This document shows, piece after piece, positions 1-6,091 of a DNA stretch of 7,218 bases (positions are counted from its first letter, which is position 1; every line of letters starts with the position of its first letter). A program made the translations under genes and the position numbers. Source of the DNA: an uncultured Arenimonas sp. (lineage in GTDB: Bacteria; Pseudomonadota; Gammaproteobacteria; Xanthomonadales; Xanthomonadaceae). The stretch covers positions 1-7,218 of the forward strand of contig CAMPHE010000082.1 in the NCBI GenBank assembly GCA_946885815.1. The letters run 5' to 3'. Below the pieces are notes generated by a model, which searched no databases, was not told where the DNA came from, and saw only the letters and a list, made by a program, of their open reading frames with translations.

Positions 1-76
1 CCGCGTGCTGGCGCGGGGTCGCCCAGCCGGCGGTGGCGACGAGGACGCGGGGCGAGCGGGACGCGGGAACAGGCAT
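1..76 (-). CDS. DUF72-family protein, N-terminal fragment (runs off left edge)
   Basis: Reading the minus strand from an ATG at 76-74 gives about 25 residues before the window ends. They contain the run VLVATAGWATPRQHA, which resembles the conserved N-terminus of DUF72 (YecE-like) proteins, typically a (G/A)T(A/S)GW motif after a short beta strand. DUF72 proteins are TIM-barrel-like and of poorly defined biochemical function. No in-frame ATG lies just upstream of this one, and no clear Shine-Dalgarno sequence precedes it. The gene is divergent from the ABC ATPase gene at 212. The assignment rests on one short motif, so it is moderate; the reading frame and motif are seen directly, the family is inferred. 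Confidence 0.55.
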   Translation of the reverse strand, partial: MPVPASRSPRVLVATAGWATPRQHA

Positions 77-211
77 CGGGGCAGGGTCGGCGGCGGGGCG
101 ACCATGCTGCGCAGCGCCGCTTCGGCAGGCCGTGAAGCCCGCGGCGCGGCACGGCCGCCGCCCGTGCGCGCTCGTGACTACAATGCAGGCCTCTCCGCTC
201 CGGAACGGCCC
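77..211. other. Divergent intergenic region
   Basis: This 135-bp gap lies between the left-going DUF72-like gene and the right-going ABC operon, so it should hold promoters for both. It is very G+C-rich. The only A+T-leaning element is around 177-186. I see no hairpin, operator-like palindrome or RNA gene in it. An ATG at 104 is in frame with the ABC gene, but the peptide it would add is rich in Arg, Ala and Pro and does not look like a transporter N-terminus. Confidence 0.5.
179..184 (+). promoter_or_regulatory. Possible -10 element (TACAAT) of the ABC operon
   Basis: TACAAT differs from the sigma-70 -10 consensus at one base and stands out in a region that is otherwise nearly all G and C. 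A transcript starting about 7 bases downstream would carry a leader of roughly 20 bases before the GTG at 212. No good TTGACA-like -35 element is seen at the expected spacing, so this is a weak, position-based prediction. Confidence 0.3.
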
Positions 212-1078
212 GTGATCCGCATCGACGACCTGAACTTCGGGTACCGGAAGACGACGCTCTACGATTCATTCGACCTGCACATCGACCGCCCGGGCGTGTA
301 CGGCCTGTTCGGGCGCAACGGCAGCGGCAAGTCGACGCTGCTGAAGCTGATCGCCGGCCTGCTGTTCCCGCGGCGCGGACGCATCGGGGTCCACGGCCGC
401 GAACCCCGGCGACGCCATCCCGACCTGCTCGCCGGCATCTACCTGGTTCCCGAGGAATTCCACCTGCCCGACCTGAGCGCCGTGCAGCTGCTGCGGACGC
501 ATGCCGGCTTCTACCCGCGGTTCTCGGCCGAGGCGTTCGCCGACTACCTCGGTGTCTTCGAGCTGCCGCGCGACCGGCCGTTCGCGCAGATGAGCCTGGG
601 CGAGAAGAAGAAGGCGGCGATGGCGTTCGCGCTGGCGACCCGCACGCCCGTGCTGCTGCTCGACGAACCGACGAACGGGCTCGACATCCTCGGGCGCGAC
701 CAGTTCAAGACGATCGTCGCCCGGCCGGAGCAGCGCGAGCGCATCGTCGTGGTCAGCACGCACCAGGCGCACGACCTGGAAAGCATCATGGACCACGTGC
801 TGTTCGTCGACGCGGCGCGGCTGGCGCTGTCGGCGTCGATGCCGGAACTGGCGTCGGCGCTGCGGATGGGCGTCGCCGCCGACGCGGCCGCGCTCGCCGC
901 GATCGACGGCGTGGTGCACCACGAACCGCTCGGCGAGCAGCACGCGTGGGTCGCGGCGAACCGCACGGGCCGGCCCGGCGCGGTGTCGATGGAGCTGCTG
1001 TACAAGGCGCTGAGCCGCAACAAGCAGGCGGTGCTCGGCGCGATGGCCGCGGCCCGCGGGGAGACCGCCGATGTTTGA
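212..1078 (+). CDS. ABC-2 type transporter ATP-binding protein
   Basis: This 288-residue nucleotide-binding subunit would power the membrane protein encoded next, moving an unknown substrate across the inner membrane. Numbered from the GTG at 212, the Walker A loop is GRNGSGKST at 34-42, the signature is MSLGEKKK at 127-134 in place of LSGGQ, Walker B is VLLLDEP at 147-153 with catalytic Glu152, and the switch His is His184 in STHQ. The Q-loop position reads LVPEEF (78-83), with Glu rather than Gln. The start was placed at 212 because homology begins at once (IRIDDLNFGY) and a possible -10 box lies just upstream. A longer reading from ATG 104 would add 36 low-complexity residues. The stop overlaps the permease start by 8 bp. 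The substrate cannot be told from sequence. Confidence 0.9.
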   Translation: MIRIDDLNFGYRKTTLYDSFDLHIDRPGVYGLFGRNGSGKSTLLKLIAGLLFPRRGRIGVHGREPRRRHPDLLAGIYLVPEEFHLPDLSAVQLLRTHAGFYPRFSAEAFADYLGVFELPRDRPFAQMSLGEKKKAAMAFALATRTPVLLLDEPTNGLDILGRDQFKTIVARPEQRERIVVVSTHQAHDLESIMDHVLFVDAARLALSASMPELASALRMGVAADAAALAAIDGVVHHEPLGEQHAWVAANRTGRPGAVSMELLYKALSRNKQAVLGAMAAARGETADV

Positions 1079-1898
1079 CCTCGCGCGCTTCGCCCGTCTC
1101 GCCGCCGCCCAGTGGGTCGAACAGCGACGCGGCTGGGGCTGGTTCCTCGCGATCGGCACGCTGCTGCTGGCGCTGATGTACCTGTTCCTGGCGACCGTGA
1201 GCGGCCGCATGGCGTTCACGCGCGACGGCCAGACCGCGCTGTTCTACGGCGCGCTGTTCGTCAGCGCCCCGGTGTTCGCCGGCCGCTACTTCCAGGCGAT
1301 GGTGCAGCCCGAGGTGGGCCTGCTGACGCTGATGCGGCCGGCGTCGGCGTTCGAGAAGTGGCTGCTGGCGTTTCTCGTGGTCGCCGTCGCGTACCCGCTC
1401 GCGTTCTGCGTCGCGTTCGAGATCGTCAACGTGCCGGCGTGGCTGCTCGCGAAAGCGGCGGCCGTCGCCGATGCCGCGGCGCAGGCCGGGGTGGACGCGG
1501 ACACGCCGCGCGCGCTGCGCGCCGCGGGCGACCCGGAGCGATACCAGCTGCTGCTGCCATGGGCGCTCGGCGCCGAGGAGACGCAGGGCCGCGTCCTCGC
1601 CACGACGGCGCTGCTGCTGGTGGGCGCGCAGGGGTTCGCGGTGCTCGGCAGCCTGTATTTCCACCGGATGCCCTTCATCAAGACCATCCTGGCCGGCGTG
1701 GCGCTGATGATCAGCCTGTCGATGTTCTCGGCCTTCGTCGGCGGCTCGCCGGCCACCGTCTTCGCGTTCTGGGGCGACGACGACGCCACGCGATCGCTCG
1801 GCGACACCGTGATCTCGCTGCTGTTCTGGTTCGGCGTGCCGGCGCTGTTCTGGCTGGCGGGGTTGTTCGCGCTGCAGGAACGGGAGCTGCATCGATGA
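1071..1898 (+). CDS. ABC-2 type transporter permease
   Basis: This 275-residue integral membrane protein is the likely partner of the ATPase encoded before it. About six hydrophobic segments are visible, near residues 22-42, 55-75, 97-119, 176-198, 204-225 and 244-266, with a larger polar Ala/Asp-rich loop around 128-172 between the third and fourth. The stretch LMRPASAFEKWLLAFL (about 87-102) resembles the LPAS-EK motif seen after the second membrane segment in many ABC-2 permeases. The ATG at 1071 sits 7 bp after GGGGAG (1058-1063), a good ribosome site, and lies inside the end of the ATPase gene, so the two are probably translationally coupled. It is not similar enough to a characterised exporter for me to name the cargo. 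Confidence 0.85.
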   Translation: MFDLARFARLAAAQWVEQRRGWGWFLAIGTLLLALMYLFLATVSGRMAFTRDGQTALFYGALFVSAPVFAGRYFQAMVQPEVGLLTLMRPASAFEKWLLAFLVVAVAYPLAFCVAFEIVNVPAWLLAKAAAVADAAAQAGVDADTPRALRAAGDPERYQLLLPWALGAEETQGRVLATTALLLVGAQGFAVLGSLYFHRMPFIKTILAGVALMISLSMFSAFVGGSPATVFAFWGDDDATRSLGDTVISLLFWFGVPALFWLAGLFALQERELHR

Positions 1899-2632
1899 GG
1901 CGCACGCGCTGGACCTTCGTCGCGGCGGTGGCCTGCCTCGCGCTCGCCTTCTCCCGGCCCGACGACGGCGCCGATTCGGGGCCACGGGTGGAATCGCTGG
2001 ATTTCACCGGGATCACGCAGCTGCGCGTCGTATCGGCCGGCAAGGTCGAGGTCGCGATCGGTGGCGGGGCGCCCCGCGTATCCCTCGGCCGCCACACGGA
2101 TGCGAAAGCCGTCGTGACGCGCGACGGCGACACGCTCGTCGTCCGGATCGACGCCGGCGCGAACCGGTGGCATGGCGCCGAAGTCGTCGTGCCGGCGTGG
2201 CTGCAGCGGATCGACGCGCGCGCGCCGCTTGCGGTGGAAGCGAAGCGCCCCGTCGAGCGGATGCAGGTTTCGACGGTCGCGCCGTTCGCGTGGGAAGGCG
2301 GTGCGGCGCGCCTCGAAGTCGTGCGCCGCAGCCATGTGGACACCGACGCCGGGCACGACGACGCCGGCGCGTGCGGGTGCTCCGACGAAGGCACGGTCGA
2401 CATCGAAGGCCGGATCGACGACCTCGTGGTCACCGCCGACGTCGGCAGGGTGTACGTGGATCGGGAGCGGGGCTACGGCCACGTCACGCTCGATCTCGCC
2501 GAGGGCATCACGTTCGACATCGAGAACGCGCTCGACCTGACGGGCGTGACGGTGCGGCGGCGCCCGCCGAGCGACGACGCCGCGGTGAAAGCTTCGGCTA
2601 CCGGGGCCGCCGCGCCGGAGGCGACGCCATGA
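1895..2632 (+). CDS. Exported GIN/DUF2807-like beta-helix protein
   Basis: This 245-residue protein has a short signal peptide (MRRTRW, then a hydrophobic run to about residue 20), so it should act in the periplasm or outer envelope. After that come repeating short beta strands of the type FTGITQLRVVSAGKVEVAIG, followed by a TRDGDTLVVRI strand. This pattern is typical of the DUF2807 'putative auto-transporter adhesin head, GIN' fold. The family has no settled function and is often found beside ABC or two-component genes. An unusual insert at about 147-162 is rich in His, Asp and Cys (C160-G-C162). The C-terminus is a disordered Ala-rich tail. The start overlaps the permease stop (ATGA) and follows CGGGAG by 8 bp. 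The family call is inferred from strand pattern, not from a sharp motif. Confidence 0.7.
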   Translation: MRRTRWTFVAAVACLALAFSRPDDGADSGPRVESLDFTGITQLRVVSAGKVEVAIGGGAPRVSLGRHTDAKAVVTRDGDTLVVRIDAGANRWHGAEVVVPAWLQRIDARAPLAVEAKRPVERMQVSTVAPFAWEGGAARLEVVRRSHVDTDAGHDDAGACGCSDEGTVDIEGRIDDLVVTADVGRVYVDRERGYGHVTLDLAEGITFDIENALDLTGVTVRRRPPSDDAAVKASATGAAAPEATP

Positions 2633-3306
2633 CGACGCTGCTCGAGGCCGTCCAGCGCGAGACGGGTCCGAAACCGGAATGGAGCCTGGTCTGGCTGCAC
2701 GGCCTCGGCGCCGACGGCAACGATTTCGCGCCGATCGTGCCCGAACTGGTGCGGCCGGGCTGGCCGGCGCTGCGCTTCGTGTTCCCGCACGCGCCGGTGC
2801 GCGCGGTCACGATCAATGGCGGCGTGCGGATGCCGGCGTGGTACGACATCCGCGACCTCGACCTCGACCAGCGCGCGGACGAGCGCGGCGTGCGCGAATC
2901 GATGGCGCAGGTGGAGGCGCTGATCCAGCGCGAATGCGAGCGCGGGGTGCCGGCGTCGCGCGTGATCCTCGCCGGGTTCTCGCAGGGCGGCGCGATCGCG
3001 CTGGCGACCGGCGTGCGCCGCGAAGCGCCGCTCGGCGGCATCGTCGCGCTGTCCACCTACCTGCCGATGGCGTCGACCACCGCGCCCGAGGCCACCGTCG
3101 CCGGCCTGCGCACGCCGGTGTTCATGGCGCACGGGCAGCAGGACACGGTGGTACCGGCCTCGCTCGGCGCGCTGAGCCGCGACATCCTGCGCAAGCTCGG
3201 CGCGACCGTGGACTGGCACGACTACCCGATGCCGCACAGCGTCTGCGCCGACGAGATCCGCGACCTCGCGGGCTGGCTGGAGACCCGCTTCACCGCCGCC
3301 CCGTAG
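2629..3306 (+). CDS. Phospholipase/carboxylesterase family alpha/beta-hydrolase
   Basis: This 225-residue serine hydrolase has no signal peptide, so it is expected in the cytoplasm, cleaving carboxylic ester bonds of small acyl substrates. It fits the compact esterase II family (Pseudomonas EstB, eukaryotic acyl-protein thioesterases) in length and motifs: [11 protein letters not shown] at 23-33 forms the oxyanion region, GFSQGG at 116-121 carries nucleophile Ser118, Asp172 lies in HGQQDTVVP, and His203 lies in MPHSVC. The start overlaps the previous stop (ATGA) and follows a strong GGAGG at 2617-2621, 7 bp away. Its TAG stop lies inside the left arm of the inverted repeat at 3300-3383. The substrate is not predictable, and its link to the ABC genes is only positional. 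Confidence 0.92.
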   Translation: MTTLLEAVQRETGPKPEWSLVWLHGLGADGNDFAPIVPELVRPGWPALRFVFPHAPVRAVTINGGVRMPAWYDIRDLDLDQRADERGVRESMAQVEALIQRECERGVPASRVILAGFSQGGAIALATGVRREAPLGGIVALSTYLPMASTTAPEATVAGLRTPVFMAHGQQDTVVPASLGALSRDILRKLGATVDWHDYPMPHSVCADEIRDLAGWLETRFTAAP

Positions 3307-3383
3307 GAGCGGCTTCAGCCGCGACCCGCCCTGCCGCATTCCCCCGTTCCCGAGCCCGTCGCGGCTGAAGCCGCTCCTACGGG
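3300..3383. repeat. Inverted REP pair (BIME-like), GTAG-headed
   Basis: Two perfectly complementary 26-bp arms lie at 3300-3325 and 3358-3383, with a 32-bp spacer. Within each arm a GCGGCT/AGCCGC palindrome (3309-3322 and 3361-3374) could fold on its own, and both arms carry GTAG at their outer edge (3303-3306; reverse strand 3380-3377). This matches the REP elements mobilised by RAYT tyrosine transposases, which are abundant between genes in Xanthomonadaceae and Pseudomonas. As RNA the whole unit could form a long hairpin and end or stabilise the esterase transcript, but no U-tract follows. The element touches the end of the esterase and lies 27 bp before the regulator start. Confidence 0.85.
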
Positions 3384-3398
3384 CCCGCGTGGGTGGGG

Positions 3399-3404
3399 CA
3401 TACT
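3399..3404 (+). promoter_or_regulatory. Possible -10 element (CATACT) before the response regulator
   Basis: CATACT matches the -10 consensus at four of six bases and is the only A+T-leaning hexamer between the REP pair and the GTG at 3411. A start site 7 bases downstream would fall at the start codon itself, giving a leaderless or nearly leaderless message. No -35 match is seen; the expected place is occupied by the right REP arm. Confidence 0.22.
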
Positions 3405-3410
3405 CGCGGC

Positions 3411-4142
3411 GTGAAGATCCTGCTCGTCGACGACGAACCGCTCGCCCGCCAGCGGCTGGCCGCCCTGGTGCGCGAACTCGGCGGCCACGACATCGTCGCG
3501 GAGGCCGGCAACGGCCGCGAGGCGGTCGAGCTGGCCGGCGAACACGCCGCCGACGTGGTGCTGCTCGACGTGGCGATGCCGGTGATGGACGGCCTCGAAG
3601 CCGCGCGCCATCTCGCGACGCTGCCGTCGCCCCCGGCGCTGGTGTTCTGCACCGCCTTCGACCAGCACGCGCTCGCGGCGTTCGAAGCGGCCGCGGTCGA
3701 CTACCTCGTGAAGCCGGTCCGCGCCGAACGCCTCGCCGAGGCGCTGGAACGGGCCCGCCGCCACTGCGCCGCGTCGGCGCCTCCGGCGCTGCCGGATGGA
3801 AGCGACCGCCGCCGCAGCCACCTGAGCGCGCGGCTGCGCGGCAGCCTGCGGCTGATCCCGGTCGACGACGTGCGCTACCTGCAGGCCGAGGAGAAATACG
3901 TGGTGGTGCACCACGCGCGTGGCGAGGACCTGATCGAGGAGTCGCTGAAGTCGCTCGAGACCGAATTCGCCGACCGGTTCATCCGCATCCACCGCAACTG
4001 CCTCGTCGCCGCCGACGAGTTCGCCGAACTGCGCCGCGGCCCCGACGGCCAGGTCCACGCGCTGCTGCGCAACGGCGGCGAGCCGCTGGAAGTGAGCCGG
4101 CGCTGCCTGCCGACACTGCGCGAACGCCTGAAACACCTTTAG
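3411..4142 (+). CDS. algR: LytTR-family response regulator (AlgR-like)
   Basis: This 243-residue two-component regulator has a receiver domain (1-115) and a LytTR DNA-binding domain (about 136-243). Receiver landmarks are Asp7/Asp8, phospho-acceptor Asp53 in LLDVAMP, Thr81 and Lys101 in VKPV. The LytTR part shows the typical [14 protein letters not shown] and [10 protein letters not shown] blocks. In Pseudomonas AlgR controls alginate and type IV pilus genes and sits directly before hemC; the same order here supports the name, though regulated genes in this organism are unknown. The GTG at 3411 was chosen because [10 protein letters not shown] starts the receiver; a GTG at 3393 would add six residues. 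There is no well-spaced Shine-Dalgarno sequence. The usual AlgZ/FimS kinase gene is not adjacent upstream. Confidence 0.88.
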   Translation: MKILLVDDEPLARQRLAALVRELGGHDIVAEAGNGREAVELAGEHAADVVLLDVAMPVMDGLEAARHLATLPSPPALVFCTAFDQHALAAFEAAAVDYLVKPVRAERLAEALERARRHCAASAPPALPDGSDRRRSHLSARLRGSLRLIPVDDVRYLQAEEKYVVVHHARGEDLIEESLKSLETEFADRFIRIHRNCLVAADEFAELRRGPDGQVHALLRNGGEPLEVSRRCLPTLRERLKHL

Positions 4143-4150
4143 GAAACCCG

Positions 4151-5056
4151 ATGCCGACCCTCCGACTCGCGACGCGCGAAAGCGCCCTCGCCCTGTGGCA
4201 GACCGAGCATGTCGCCGGGCGCCTGCGCGCCGCGCACCCGGACCTGGACGTGCAGCTCGTGCCGATGACGACGCGCGGCGACCAGACGATCGATCGCCCG
4301 CTGGCCGAGATCGGCGGCAAGGGGCTGTTCCTGAAGGAGCTGGAAGTGGCGATGCTCGAAGGGCGTGCCGACGCCGCGGTGCATTCGCTGAAGGACGTGC
4401 CGATGGAACTCGACGGCCCGTTCGAGCTCGCGGCCGTGCTGGAACGTGCCGATCCGTTCGACGCGTTCGTGTCGCCGAAGTACGAAGCGCTGGACGAACT
4501 GCCGTTCGGCGCGACCGTGGGCACGTCGTCGCAGCGGCGGCAGGCGCTGCTGCGCGCGCATCGTCCCGACCTGCGGCTGGTCGACCTCCGCGGCAACGTC
4601 AACACGCGGCTGGCGAAGCTGGACGCGGGCGAATACGACGCGATCGTGCTCGCCGCGGCCGGACTGATGCGGCTCGGGTTCGACGCGCGCATCCGCGAGC
4701 GCCTGGTCGCGCCGCGCTTCATCCCGGCGGCGGCGCAGGGCGCGATCACCGTCGAATGCCGCGCCGGCGACACCGACGCGCTCGCGCGGCTCGCGGTGCT
4801 CGACGACGCGCCGACGCGCCTGTGCGTGAGCGCCGAACGCGCGATGACGCGAGCGCTCGGCGGCAGCTGCCAGATCCCGATCGCCGCCTACGCGACGCTG
4901 AAGGGCGACCGGATGGCGCTCGAAGGCCTGGTCGGCAATGCCGGCGACGGCTACACGGTGCGCGGCTACGCCAGCGGGCCGGCGAGCGAACCGGAGAAGC
5001 TCGGCCAGCAGGTGGCCGACATGCTGATCGCCCGCGGCGCGGATAATCTGCTCTGA
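4151..5056 (+). CDS. hemC: Hydroxymethylbilane synthase (porphobilinogen deaminase)
   Basis: HemC joins four porphobilinogen molecules into hydroxymethylbilane in cytoplasmic haem and sirohaem synthesis. The 301-residue product has the usual family length. It begins [14 protein letters not shown], and shows [11 protein letters not shown] (55-65), the catalytic Asp82 in HSLKDVP, the substrate-binding Arg-rich run SSQRRQALL (126-134), LRGNVNTRL (146-154), and Cys240 in GGSCQIP, which carries the dipyrromethane cofactor. The ATG follows AGGA (4141-4144) by 6 bp. The Shine-Dalgarno sequence overlaps the regulator's TAG and the gap is only 8 bp, so co-transcription with algR is likely. No hemD follows on this strand; the next genes are convergent. 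The last codons and stop are part of a short duplicated segment. Confidence 0.98.
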   Translation: MPTLRLATRESALALWQTEHVAGRLRAAHPDLDVQLVPMTTRGDQTIDRPLAEIGGKGLFLKELEVAMLEGRADAAVHSLKDVPMELDGPFELAAVLERADPFDAFVSPKYEALDELPFGATVGTSSQRRQALLRAHRPDLRLVDLRGNVNTRLAKLDAGEYDAIVLAAAGLMRLGFDARIRERLVAPRFIPAAAQGAITVECRAGDTDALARLAVLDDAPTRLCVSAERAMTRALGGSCQIPIAAYATLKGDRMALEGLVGNAGDGYTVRGYASGPASEPEKLGQQVADMLIARGADNLL

Positions 5057-5082
5057 GCAAGTAAAAAATCTGCTCTGAGCAA
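5045..5082. repeat. 16-bp direct repeat at the hemC 3' end, possible hairpin
   Basis: The 16 bases AATCTGCTCTGAGCAA at 5045-5060, which include the hemC stop codon, recur exactly at 5067-5082, 22 bp further on. The core TGCTCTGAGCA is palindromic around its central base, so the two copies (5049-5059 and 5071-5081) could also pair as an RNA stem of 11 positions with one central mismatch and an 11-base loop, followed by AAUUAUU. The location between convergent stops would suit a weak bidirectional terminator, but the run of U is poor. The repeat is seen directly; the terminator role is inference. Confidence 0.6.
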
Positions 5083-5083
5083 A

Positions 5084-6082
5084 TTATTGGTAGTACGTCA
5101 TCACGAGGTGCTTCGCCTCGGCGAAGAACAGCCAGCGCTCGACGAGCGCGCCGAGCAGGGCGGCGATCGACGCCAGCGCCAGCAGCAGCGCCGCGGCCTC
5201 GCCCCCGGCGACCAGCACACCCGCGCACAGGACAGCCGGCATGACGCCGAACAGCGCGACGGCCATCTGGCGCAGCCGACGGGCGTGGCGGCGCGCGACG
5301 ACGAAGCCCATCTCCTTCGTGAGGTAGTTGGCTTCCGTGTGCGGGCGCTCGAACACCGTCGCGACGCGATCGGCCGGCAGGCCGAGCGCTGACGCCCGCG
5401 AGGCCGGCATCGCGCCGCGATCGATGTCGCGCCAGTACCGGCGCTTGCCGACCGCCAGCGCGACCGCCAGCAGCAGCCCCACGAGCGCGCCGGCTTCGAC
5501 CAGCGCCGGCCGGTCGCCACCGGCCGCGAGCAGCGTCGCCAGCAGCAGGCCGCCGGTGAGCAGCGCGAAACCCGCGTACACCGGCAGCACCGCACGATGG
5601 CGCCACGCCGGGATCGGCTTCAGCGAGGCGTAGATCATCGCGGTGCACGCCACGGTCGCGACCGCGCCGAGGAACGCGCCGGCGAGCGAAAGCCGCGCGA
5701 ACCATGGCAGCGCCGCGCCCGGCGCGAACGCCTCGCCGTCCAGCGGCGCCGGCCACCACGCACTCGACAGCGTCGCGAGCAGCACGACCAGCGGCATGAA
5801 CGTGAACACCGCCGCGACGCCCTCGCGCGACAGCCACGACGTGCGCCACTGCGAGAACGCGCGCCATGCGCGCGCCGGGCGCCCGAGATGCCCGAGCGAC
5901 GACAGCAGGCCGACGGTGACGAGCACCGTCGCCAGTACGAGCGCGACGAGGAAGATCGCCGGCGTGCGGCCGTCCAGCGCGGTGCGCCAGCCGGCCGCCA
6001 GCGCCAGCGCGCTCCACGCGATCAGGCCGTAACCGGCGCCCGTGAGGGTGCTGAAGAAGATGACGGAAAACGCGGGATGCAT
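5084..6082 (-). CDS. DmsC/SoeC-like membrane anchor of a molybdoenzyme complex
   Basis: This 332-residue, roughly eight-helix inner-membrane protein belongs to the DMSO reductase anchor (DmsC) family. It exchanges electrons between the quinone pool and an iron-sulfur subunit. Diagnostic runs are LGHLGRPARAW (63-73) and TSWLSREG (81-88), then SLKPIPAW further on and a Glu/His-rich C-terminal end (ERWLFFAEAKHLVMTYYQ). The ATG at 6082 follows GAGG (6091-6088) by 5 bp, and the gene begins 7 bp after the ferredoxin-subunit stop, so the pair is clearly one unit. DmsC proteins and the SoeC subunit of sulfite dehydrogenase are hard to separate by eye, so reaction direction is undecided. Its stop is 27 bp from the convergent hemC stop. 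Confidence 0.88.
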   Translation of the reverse strand: MHPAFSVIFFSTLTGAGYGLIAWSALALAAGWRTALDGRTPAIFLVALVLATVLVTVGLLSSLGHLGRPARAWRAFSQWRTSWLSREGVAAVFTFMPLVVLLATLSSAWWPAPLDGEAFAPGAALPWFARLSLAGAFLGAVATVACTAMIYASLKPIPAWRHRAVLPVYAGFALLTGGLLLATLLAAGGDRPALVEAGALVGLLLAVALAVGKRRYWRDIDRGAMPASRASALGLPADRVATVFERPHTEANYLTKEMGFVVARRHARRLRQMAVALFGVMPAVLCAGVLVAGGEAAALLLALASIAALLGALVERWLFFAEAKHLVMTYYQ

Positions 6083-6087
6083 CGACG

Positions 6088-6091
6088 CCTC
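6088..6091 (-). promoter_or_regulatory. Shine-Dalgarno of the membrane-anchor gene overlapping the upstream stop
   Basis: GAGG on the minus strand lies 5 bp before the anchor-protein ATG and shares bases with the TGA stop of the iron-sulfur subunit at 6092-6090. Ribosomes ending the first gene would therefore stand on the second gene's binding site, which suggests coupled translation and supports the chosen start. Confidence 0.6.

Noticed and set aside
104..211. Longer N-terminus of the ABC ATPase from ATG 104 (or GTG 5)
   Set aside because: The added residues are Arg/Ala/Pro-rich with no similarity to the ABC fold, a promoter-like TACAAT lies inside them, and homology begins right at the GTG at 212.
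1112..1894. Upstream extension of the GIN-like gene through the permease in another frame
   Set aside because: The frame is open only because of high G+C content. The region encodes a clear membrane protein in its own frame, while the ATG at 1895 has a ribosome site and starts a signal peptide.
786..1985. Long minus-strand open frame (399 codons) opposite the ABC genes
   Set aside because: Its product is dominated by Arg, Pro and Ala with no motif. It is the usual antisense by-product of G+C-rich codon use, and the plus strand has well-defined protein families there.
3300..3383. CRISPR repeat or insertion-sequence ends
   Set aside because: There are only two arms, in inverted rather than direct orientation, with a 32-bp spacer and no transposase gene between them; the GTAG head and inner palindrome fit a REP pair.
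3389..4150. Upstream extension of hemC across the response regulator
   Set aside because: The HemC N-terminus is complete from the ATG at 4151 with a Shine-Dalgarno sequence; the upstream frame is Arg-rich and overlaps a real receiver-LytTR gene.
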